Of a stretch of 64,000 bases of DNA, positions 25,518-33,445 are shown in pieces. Both the position numbers and the translations under genes were made by a program. The DNA is from Glaciozyma antarctica PI12 (lineage: Eukaryota > Basidiomycota > Microbotryomycetes > Kriegeriales > Camptobasidiaceae), in assembly GCA_002917775.1 (NCBI GenBank), contig KZ627159.1, forward strand, positions 785,344 through 849,343, in the 5' to 3' direction. The notes under the pieces were generated by a model. It had not been told where the DNA came from, did no database searches, and saw only the letters and a list, made by a program, of their open reading frames with translations. Positions within the stretch are counted from its first letter, which is position 1. Each line of letters begins with the position of its first letter.

Positions 25518-27648
25518 TCAGTACATGTACTTGAAGGCTCCCTCGTCCGACTTCTTGTTGATCCGCATCTGAACGAGCCGCATCGAACCCGCCGCCACGA
25601 CGACGAATGCACTGAGAGCCAAGTTGAGCGCGTTTCCAGGGCGGTAGCCGGAAGCGGCCGTGCTGGGAACTGGGGAGGCAGGGGTCAGTTGCTGTTCACT
25701 GAGGATAAGGTGAGGAACGTACGGTAGGTCCAGGGGGAGACAATCGACCCCGTCGCGCCGATGCCTGTGATGACCGCACCGGTAAGGGAGCGAATGCGGT
25801 CGCCTGGAAGGAAGGAACAGTCAGCTTCGACCTGTGGCGCGAGCTCGAAAAAAGTACGTACTTTTAGCGTTGGCCATGCACCAGGACATGACGAGGGGAC
25901 CTGCAAAGTGGAGTCAGGCGCAGCACGCCGCTGTAACGAGGGAGAAGCGTACCGTAGAAGCCTGCCGAGTTGTTGAGGAAGACGGCAAAGTAGCGAGTCT
26001 TGATAAAGGAAGCGTCGGTGGCGACCCAGCTGCGAGCGGAGCGAATGAGCGACGAATACGACAGGCTGATCAGCGAGAACGTACATCGCATATCCAACCG
26101 TCGACATCAAACCTCCGAGAATGGCGAACAGAGCATGCTGGCGAGTACGCATCGCAAGGTACGAGCAGCTCAAGGCCCAGAAGCATGCGACGCTGGGAGA
26201 AACGGCGTCAGCTTCTGCGCGGCCACGAAGAGAGACCAACTCACACGTTCGGCGGGACGGAGAGGAGCTGAACGCGAACCGTGGAGACGCCGGGGTAGTT
26301 GAGCCTGATGATCGTCGGGAGGAACGAGTTGAGTCCCTGGACAGTGACGTTGTCTGCAGAGCCAGTTCAGTTCAGAGGGGTCGCAGAGAAAGTGGAAGAG
26401 AGGTACTCACTGCAGAAGAAGACCGCGATACCGACAAGGATTTGAGGGTGGCTGATAATCTTGAGTACCTCCTTGAACGACATGTTCGCGTCGCGATCAG
26501 AGCTGGTGCCATCAACCTGACCTCGCTGAAGGCGAGCGAGGGCAAGAGTGCGCTCCTCGTCGGTGAGCATCCTGGTGGTCGTAACGTCGGAAGGGTAGAG
26601 GAAGCAGAGAATGACGCCGAGAACGATAGTCATGACTCCCTCCCACAGGAAAATATGGCCTGAAAAGACGGTCAGCAAATGATAACGTGGAAGGGAAGAG
26701 CTGCGCACGCCAGGTCTTGATCATGCCGATGGCAGGCACTTGATTGAAGGCGCTTGAGTGGAGTCGCTCCGAACGCTCCCTGCGATTGTGGGTTAGCTGA
26801 ATGCTCAAGATGTCGGGGACGAAAACGTACAGAAAGATACGCAGCGCAGTAGATGAATATGGCAATACGAAGCGTGATTTCCTTGCGAGTGTAGTACTGT
26901 TTGAATCAATCAGCACAACGTCGAGCATTCCGAAAACGGAGGGGAAAAGGCGGAAGCTGGCTCACCCTTGCATAGGTGTTGCATAGGTGTTGCCAGGAAG
27001 TACGAATGATTCGGCGAATCCCAAGAAGAAGCGGACGGCGATGAACCCAGCGCCGTTTTTGAGAAAAGCGCAGCTTCAAACTGTGAGTAAGTCACTTTCC
27101 GGACGCAGGGAAGGCTCGCTTACCAGATGGTGACGATTCCAAACCCGATAACACTCCTAGGAATCCACTTGAAGCCATACTTGCGGATAAACAGAGCAGC
27201 AGGGATGTCGGCGAGAATGTAGGCAACGTAGCTGAGGTCGGCAGGAGGTTAGCTCTCCGTTTTCCGAGCGTACGGGCGACTCACAAGAAGCAGGTAGCAG
27301 TGTTGAACGTGTAGGAGCCAAAGTTCAAGTCTTCGGCAAGGCCAGCAACACGAGCGTTTCCTGTAGCGAACGGCGTTAGCTCGAGTACCCAACCGAAGCG
27401 CCGACAAAAACTGACCAGCATTCGCGCGCTGAGAGGAGGGTGTTAGTAAGCCAGCTCAGTTGCCATACTACGAGAGAACTTACGTCGAGGTAGACGAGGA
27501 AGTAAGCGAACGCGAGGACAGGGAGGATGCGCATGTCCAGCTTGCGAACGAGTCGCGCCTCCGCCTGAGGGTCGATGTCGCCCACCTCCGTGTCGGCGAA
27601 AGTCTTGATGTCGATAGCAGGCGTCTCCTTTTCAGATTCAAAAGACAT
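25518..27648 (-). CDS. MFS transporter, anion:cation symporter (DAL5-like) family; region of tandem duplication
   Basis: Plasma-membrane permease for an organic anion such as allantoate, nicotinate or a vitamin; substrate not predictable. From ATG 27648: MSFESEKETPAIDIKTFADT, then RKLDMRILPVLAFAYFLVYLD|RANAGNARVAG, LADIPAALFIRKYGFKWIPR, GFIAVRFFLGFAESFVLPGN, TRKEITLRIAIFIYCAAYLS, VPAIGMIKTWRHIFLWEG, TDEERTLALARLQ, DNVTVQGLNSFLPTIIRLNY, WVATDASFIKTRYFAVFLNN and a C-terminal KKSDEGAFKYMY. This is the usual ACS order of about 12 helices. An 11-bp tandem duplication (26970-26991) right after PGNTYA shifts the frame of the following exon. A second discrepancy near 26766 shifts it back, so the ORF stays open but about 27 residues are read out of the conserved frame. 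Confidence 0.85.
26970..26991. repeat. Perfect 11-bp tandem duplication inside the MFS permease
   Basis: GCATAGGTGTT occurs twice in direct tandem. It lies in coding DNA at the end of the exon encoding FVLPGNTYA. Deleting one copy gives the family-typical junction NTYAR|YYTRKEITL. Confidence 0.95.
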
Positions 27649-27846
27649 GCTGGAGTTGGTGATGAAGAAAGCTGTGTGGAGCTCCAACCTTTGAACCAAA
27701 GATTAGCGGGTGTGGTATGTACCGCGCGGCTCATCGTTGCTGCGTTACAATCAGCTGGACCCCACTAGGCTGGGGATAAAGGATGATGATAAGAAACGTC
27801 AACAAAAGGCAAGCGAGAGGGAAGAGGAAGGCGAAGAGCAAAGTCA

Positions 27847-27871
27847 AAATGATCGAAAATGATCGAAAATA
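27847..27871. repeat. 10-bp tandem repeat AAAATGATCG, 2.5 copies
   Basis: Two exact copies followed by AAAAT, in the 5' flank of the permease gene. Confidence 0.95.
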
Positions 27872-28183
27872 ACCGTCCAGGCCCAACCGAAAGAACGCGG
27901 ACGGCAGGATTGAAGACGAGAACCGCCGCTGTGGAGAGCAAGTACGAGCAGCTGAACCAGGAGAGGAGAAACGAGGCGAAAACGAGGGGGACGACGCGGA
28001 CAGAATGGGTCGTAGCGTCAAGCGAGACGCGCGAGCGGCCTTGCGAACCCGCCGAGTTCTTTGGGCGGAGATGGCGGCGCCTAGGAACGGCGCCTTGGAA
28101 CTGTGGTCAACGAGTCAGTACGAGTTCGCTGGCGGCCCGGCGGTTAAACTTCGTTCGGTGCTAGCGGACCGCCTCGCTGACAA

Positions 28184-28199
28184 GGGGGGGGGGGGGGGG
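28184..28199. repeat. G16 homopolymer
   Basis: Sixteen consecutive G followed by AAGGGGG; the longest homopolymer noted in the window. Possible quadruplex-forming or slippage-prone site. Confidence 0.95.
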
Positions 28200-28410
28200 A
28201 AGGGGGCTGGTTATGTAGCTTGGCCTGGTGAGGAAGAGGACGCAGCTGCTCACAGGTCCAAGTCTGTAAACGCGCTGCAGCGATCAACGAGCTGGCGTCG
28301 ACAAGGGGAGCCGGCAGCAGGACGCGGTGCGCGAGTTCGAGGCAAGCAGCCAGCCTCGCCCAAGCCAGATGCTCGCGGCGTTGATTAAGCCTGCAGAGTC
28401 AGGCAAGCCA

Positions 28411-28440
28411 GGAAGCAGTGGGGAGCAGTAGGGAGCAGTA
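28411..28440. repeat. 10-bp tandem repeat GGGAGCAGTA
   Basis: Two exact copies (28421-28440) preceded by one degenerate copy, about 100 bp upstream of the MET22-type ATG. Confidence 0.9.
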
Positions 28441-28500
28441 CGGGGAGCGGAGCAGAGAAGGGAAGAGGAGAAAGCTCTCTCCCTCTCCTCTCCTCTCGAC

Positions 28501-28520
28501 CTTACGACTCCTTACGACCT
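28501..28520. repeat. Near-perfect 10-bp tandem repeat CTTACGACTC / CTTACGACCT
   Basis: Two copies differing at the two last positions, 20 bp upstream of ATG 28541, after a pyrimidine-rich tract. Confidence 0.85.
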
Positions 28521-28540
28521 ACGCCCTCTCCCTTTGACTG

Positions 28541-29801
28541 ATGGCCTACACTCGCGAGAAGCAAGTCGCAATAGCAGCCGTCCTCAAAGCCTGCCGCGCC
28601 ACGCAACGCCTTCAAACCGAGCTGGTTACCTCCGGAGGAACGACCAAGCGCGATAGGACTCCCGTAACAGGTTCGCACCTCCACCCCATCCTATCTCAAA
28701 CAGGCGAGCTCACCCACGCCTCCACAGTCGCAGACTACACCTCCCAAGCTCTCATCTCGGCCCTCCTCATCTCCGCCTTCCCCGACGAGATCGTAGCCGA
28801 GGAGGAGACGGGCGAGCTAGGCGCGGACGCTGTGACGAAAGCGCGTATCGTGCAGCTGGCGAACGAGGCGATGGAGGAAGTGTTGGAGGAGGTGGAGCTG
28901 GAGGCGGAATGGGTGGAGGCGAAGCAGGTGAGGAGGGGAGAGCGCGAGTGGATGGAGCTTATTGATCGAGGGAGCGGCGACGGAGCTGGTGTGAGACGTG
29001 AAAGCTTCTACAGCGTACTGCGGAGGTGGGGAGCTGATGACTGGGGACGCAGGTTGGGCACTCGATCCGGTGGACGGGACGAAAGGCTTCCTAAGAGGAG
29101 ACCAGTACGCTGTTTGCCTTGGATTGATCGTGGGAGGAGAAGTCGTACTGGGCGTTACGGGCTGTCCGAACCTCCCTGTCGACCTTGCGGATCCAGCAGG
29201 GGCGAAAGGTGTTGTCTTCGTGGCGGTCAAGGGCGAGGGAGCCTTCGTAGTGCGTTCCTTCCTTCGCTCTTTAGCCATCGGGCTCAACTGACGCCAGTAC
29301 CCTGCCAGAGATCTCTTTCTTCTCCCTTGCTCTCGCCAATATCAATGGCTCCCCTCACCGACCCAACGCTGGCGTCTTTCTGCGAATCAATCGAAGACTC
29401 CTCGGACCACCTCATCCACGCTCGAATCGGCAACATCCTCGGCATCACCAAGCCTACGATCAAGATGGACTCGCAAGCCAAGTACTGCTCGATAGCTCGA
29501 GGATTCGGGGACATCTACCTTCGCCTGCCGCTCGCCGGAGGGTTCATCGGGGACGTCGAGCGCATCTGGGTGAGTCTTCCGTCCTCGCGTACTCAGGATT
29601 CGCTGACCGTATGAGCAGGACCACAGCTCTGGCGCGCTGCTCGTCGCCGAAGCAGGAGGGATCGTCTCGGACATGAACGGCAAGCCTCTCGATTTCTCAC
29701 TCGGTCGGACGCTGCGAGGGAACGTCGGGATGGTCGCAGCGTCCAAGGGTATTCATGCAGCGGTGATAGAAGCAGTCCAATTAGCTCTGCAAGCTTCTTG
29801 A
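28541..29801 (+). CDS. MET22: 3'(2'),5'-bisphosphate nucleotidase (MET22/HAL2)
   Basis: Hydrolyses 3'-phosphoadenosine 5'-phosphate (PAP), a by-product of sulfate assimilation, to AMP; Mg-dependent and typically inhibited by lithium and sodium. From ATG 28541: YTREKQVAIAAVLKACRATQ, RTPVT|VADYTSQALIS, FPDEIVAEEETGEL (metal-binding Glu region), WALDPVDGTKGFLRGDQYAV (metal-binding DPxDGT), CPNLPVDLADPAGAKG, RSLSSP, IKMDSQAKYCSIARG, YLRLPL and WDHSSGALLVAEAGGIVSDM, then DFSLGRTLRGNVGMVA and TGA 29799-29801. Introns at about 28671-28727, 28993-29052, 29252-29310 and 29572-29618 are all standard; the third needs the GCCAG|AGA acceptor. The spliced frame is intact. Confidence 0.93.
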
Positions 29802-30322
29802 ACACCTGTGAGCGTCGTCGCAGCTCTCACTTGGCTCCTCGCGAATCCCCCGCTCCTGCTCTCGATCTGCTTCCGGCTCTCTACCTCCGATAATAGCGCT
29901 CTCCAGCACTGCACTGCCACAACTGCACCAGCTTCTGCGAAGCACCGCATCTTTCGTCAGCCGTCCTTCGCTTCGCAAGCCGCGTTACGCTCAGCAGCTC
30001 TCTCGCTTCGAAAGAGCAAACTTAGCGCTTCAGCACGTCGCACTCGATGGCCAGAACAGGTCGTCACTGTTCTCCTGTCATCGTACAAGCAAAAAAGGTC
30101 TTAGAGGCGAAGCAGAAGCCGTTCAAGCGAAGAAGCAGTCGCGCGCTCAACTCCCTCCTCGCCTCCAGTAACGAGCAGAACGAACCTTCCAAGCGGCGCA
30201 AACGAGTGTCCAAATCGACGAGCGTATATTATACCCCACTCTGCACCCAGAGTTCAGGGGGGGAAGCGACCTCAAAAAACACGGTGAATGAGCGCTCCGA
30301 TAGTGTCCATGCTGCGTTCGGT
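29802..30322. other. Intergenic between MET22-type and PalI-like genes
   Basis: About 520 bp between convergent genes. An ORF from ATG 30047 (Lys/Arg/Ser-rich) overlaps it but then runs antisense through the PalI-like gene, so I do not call it a gene. Confidence 0.35.
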
Positions 30323-31731
30323 CTACAGATCCGCATACTCGTTCTTTGTCGGAGTCATAAGCTGCGTTTTCCCGTGATTAGCGAGTGCGAGAAGGGAGGA
30401 AGGGAGGATGCGTACGACGGAGAGGAGGCCGGGAATCATGAGAATAGCTCCGGGGAGGACGAACCACTGGACGTTGCCCTGCTCGTCGTCGTTAGCTTAT
30501 ACGCTTTCCGTTTCCTGATGTGGACTCACCAGCTTGGCCGTGATTCCCTCAATCTCGTTGAAACGCGCCGTCGCGGGGATGAAGACGGTCAAGTCGATGA
30601 TGACGGTCACGATGGCGAGGATGAAGGCGATGATGGAGATGCCGATACTGAGCATGCCGGATTTCTGAATCAGGTAGAGCCTTGAGGTGGGAGAGCCGAG
30701 GTAGGCGGGAGGGAGGATGAGGGAGAGGATCGTGCTGATCGCGAAGATGGCAGCTGTTGACTGGGGTTAGAGAGGATTTGAAGGAGAGTGCGGGAAGGAC
30801 GAACAGACGACGTGCATGATCAGCGGGGAGGTGGCGGAGGTGGAGAGGATGGGGATCGAGCCAGGGGTGTTGAGGCCGAAGAGAGTCGCGTCGTCTGCGA
30901 CCGTGGGCTGCGCGAGACTGGAAATTAGCTCGCCGTTCTTCCTTCTACGTTCGTAACACAGGCCCGCACGAATTGGTTGATCCCAGTGGCGTTCTGAACA
31001 AAGTTGAGCTCGTAGCCGATGTTCTTAGTCGAGCACTGCAAGAGGGAGCTTCGTCAGTCCTTCGTCCTCGTCTCCAAGGATCAAAGGGAAGCCCAACGCA
31101 CCCAGGTTGAAGGACCGACGACTCCAGTGTTGTTCTGCATCGTCCAAAGAAGTCAGCAGGCGGGTCAGAGGCAACAGCTCCCTCCTCTGAGAGGCACACG
31201 GAGTGCAAGTACTCGCTGTCTCCCGCCGTACCCGCCCTGCACACTCTCGTGCCAGCCCCATCCCTTAGCTCTCCCATCTCCACCTAAAGCGCCAGCCACA
31301 GCTCCTCTATCCTCCCCTCCGCCCGAACCTCAAAAGCACTGCCTACTCACCGCCAACCGAGTGCACACACCCCACGCTCCCACCTTCATCGTCACGTTCA
31401 ACGACTTGGCCTCGATAGTAAAGAAGTTCTGCCTGCGCTCATCCGTCCCGAGTTAGCAACCGCGCCGTGGCGTGCCAAGGGGGGAAGAGTGGGGCACGCA
31501 CCAGAAAGGCTCGGAGAAGATGGCGACGGTGCTGGACAGAAGCGGCACGGTCAGCAAGGCTCCTACGCCGTGAAAAGGAAAGCGCACATGAGTCCCATAG
31601 CGAGGGCCATCGGACCCCAGAAGGATGGCACGCGCACGGAACACTTTGAGCGGAAGGAGACCACTTGGGGAGAGAGAGGGAGAGGTCAGCTTGGCTTTGC
31701 GCGTGCTGCAAGCTGGAGAGAGGCCCTCACT
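30323..31731 (-). CDS. PalI/Rim9-SUR7-like four-helix membrane protein; start codon split by an intron
   Basis: Members of this family act in plasma-membrane pH sensing (Rim9/PalI) or eisosomes (Sur7). The start is read as A31731 joined to TG at 31663-31662 by removal of a GTGAGG...GCTGACC...CCCCAAG intron, giving MVSFRSKCSVRVPSFWGP. Helix 1 is MALAMGLITVAIF, followed by the extracellular loop (FTIEAKSLNVTMKVGAWGVC, GYELNFVQNATGINQF). Further helices are AAIFAISTILSLILPPAYLG, MLSIGISIIAFILAIVTVII and VQWFVLPGAILMIPGLLSV, and the short tail LMTPTKNEYADL ends at 30323-30325. The TAG at 31561-31570 that seems to interrupt helix 1 is removed by a standard intron (GTGCGC...GCTGAC...TGTCCAG). NATG is a possible glycosylation site. 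Confidence 0.78.
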
Positions 31732-32042
31732 GGTGCCGTTGAGAGTGGGATCAGGAAGGGATTGTTGGGCGGGGGGCAGGAGCTGGCAGGAGGAGAAGAA
31801 ACAGTCCGAGAGGCTGCGCCGTCACCAACGACCGATTTTTTTGGGTTGGCGGCTGTTGGATCCGCCTCAAGCTGTAGATTAACGAACAAGTACAACGAAC
31901 AGTCTAACAGCTCTGCAAAAACCTCAACGAGCTGAGCCAAAAAAAAAAGGAGAGAACGAGGCGAAGTCAGTCGCGCTCGTCGAGGTTGATTCACCTTCTC
32001 CCCTCAGCTCCTCACCGTTCCAGCAGTGGTTCTCTCGGAGGA
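31732..32042. promoter_or_regulatory. Divergent promoter region
   Basis: About 310 bp between the PalI-like and BRCT genes, with an A9 run at 31940-31948. It also contains the 5' UTR of the PalI-like transcript. No specific element recognised. Confidence 0.3.
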
Positions 32043-33087
32043 ATGGACGCCTGGCTATCAAGAAGCAAAGCAGGCGGCCCTACCAACACTTCAACCAAGA
32101 AACCTCCTCAGTCCGTTCCTTCAACTCCTCTCTTCCTCGCGCCTCCCTAACACGTCTCCACAGGAAGAAGCCCTACACGCGCCTTCTGCCACCCCCTTCC
32201 GCCCCCTTCCGCCGCCTCCATCAACGGCGGCGTCCGTCTTCAGAACCGGCACGTCCTTCAAACGCTCGGCGCGGCAAATAACCCCATCACGGGCTCGACT
32301 TCGGGAGCACGGGCGCCGCATGTCCAGAGCTGTGCGATGGGGCATCAGGGAGGAGGAGGAGGAGCGGGGAGCAAGTGGGCGGTGCATAGGAATGGGAAGC
32401 TGGCGGCGCAGGCGAAGGAGGCAGAGTCGGAGGTCCTCAAGGATGTGGTGGGGTATCTGAACGGGTACACTGGTGAGTTCCTGTTCCTTGCGAGCGTGTG
32501 AAGTAACGAGAGCATGCGCGCGAACCGCTGGAACGGCAGCTGACGAGCTGAACTTAGGCGAGATCACCAACCTCGAGCTCATCGCGCTCGTCCAGCGACA
32601 CGGCGGCAAGATCAGGTACTCTCCCTCTCCCTCCTTCATTGGGAAGCTTACTAACTTCCCATACGCAACGCAGGTACAACCTAAGCGCCTCCTGCACCCA
32701 CATCTTCAGCACTCAAGGTCTCTCCGGGAGCAAGACGCACAAGTTCCTCGAAGGCCGACGGAACCGCACCAAAGTCGTTCGCCCCAAATGGGTCCTCGAG
32801 AGTGTCCTCAAAGGTCGACGACTCGACGAAGCGGGCTTCGGAGTCGTCTATCAGGAGGTACGTCGTCCGCTCCCTCCAGACGCGGCACTCCTTCGCAAGA
32901 TCCTGATCTCCTCGACGCGCAGACCCAGCCTTCAGTCCTCGCAACCATCCTTGGCCCCGAAGCTGATATCCGCAAGAAACACGTCGCGACTTACGAAACA
33001 GCGCTCGATGTGCCAGCCTGCGTGCATCGCCCCGTGGACCGGAAGAAGTTGGCGGAGCTGGGACCGGGGATCAAGAGGCGCGTGTAG
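32043..33087 (+). CDS. REV1-type BRCT protein without polymerase domain
   Basis: A single BRCT domain closely resembling that of the translesion polymerase REV1. ATG 32043 opens MDAWLSRSKAGGPTNTSTKK. An intron near 32111-32162 leads into low complexity and then KLAAQAKEAESEVLKDVVGY and LNGYTGEITNLELIALVQRH. The core follows as GGKIRYNLSASCTHIFSTQG, LSGSKTHKFLEG, TKVVRPKWVLESVLKGRRLD and a short tail with CVHRPVDRKKLAELGPGIK. Three further introns are standard. The frame meets TAG at 33085-33087 after GIKRRV but continues in phase as EVEVQGEEREEELDDWGM PPSAQRRRD to TGA 33169-33171, which looks like the true C-terminus. No catalytic polymerase motifs follow. The protein may be a short REV1 relative or a dedicated BRCT adaptor. 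Confidence 0.75.
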
Positions 33088-33445
33088 GAGGTGGAGGTGC
33101 AGGGCGAGGAGAGGGAAGAGGAGCTGGATGATTGGGGGATGCCGCCTAGTGCGCAGAGGAGGAGGGATTGAAGGGTTGTTGGATTTTCTTGTGTATTTGT
33201 GAGTGTGGTTCTTGTCCGACGGAAGAGGGACGAGAGCTGACTCCCTTCTTTGATGCAGTGCCTGCATTGCCATTCATACCGCACGAGCCGATACGGGAGG
33301 ATGGACGGATCTGCTTCGCACGATGCTGCTCACGTCTCGCTCGCCGACTGCTTTCTCACTGGCTTCCCTTCCGAGGCTGGAGGCTCGAACGGTGGCACTG
33401 TCGAACTGTAATCGAGGCTAACATCACCTCTCCGTACGCAAACGT

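Larger units (their letters stand above)
27649..28540. other. Intergenic, repeat-rich divergent region
   Basis: About 890 bp between the divergent permease and MET22-type genes. It holds several short tandem repeats and a G16 run, listed separately, and a polypyrimidine tract just upstream of 28541 (about 28470-28500). No gene recognised. Confidence 0.4.

Noticed and set aside
26000-26300. Second lesion in the permease around VPPNV.
   Set aside because: The junction AACGT|GTGAGT...CCCAG|CGTCGCATGC reads SVPPNVVACFWALSCSYLA in frame, so this part is intact.
28980-29310. Apparent frame breaks in the MET22/HAL2 gene.
   Set aside because: Both are resolved by standard introns (GAG|GTGTGA...GACGCAG and GTA|GTGCGT...GCCAG), giving the conserved DGAGWALDPVDGT and AFVRSLSS readings.
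30047-30685. Plus-strand ORF of about 212 codons starting MARTGRHCSPVIVQ.
   Set aside because: It runs antisense through the PalI-like gene and its second half is a shadow of that gene.
31555-31575. Apparent frameshift/TAG in the first helix of the PalI-like protein (CAFLFTA-TAG versus VGALLTVPLL).
   Set aside because: A fully consensus intron (GTGCGC donor, GCTGAC branch, TCCAG acceptor, about 60 nt) removes exactly this stretch and keeps the frame, so no lesion is needed.
22981-33171. Nuclear reassignment or programmed readthrough of TAG to explain the two in-frame ambers.
   Set aside because: TAG terminates WDR70, the SSH4-type gene, TIM22, the DUF1275 gene and others in this window, so reassignment is excluded. 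The TAG GAG context is not a known readthrough signal.
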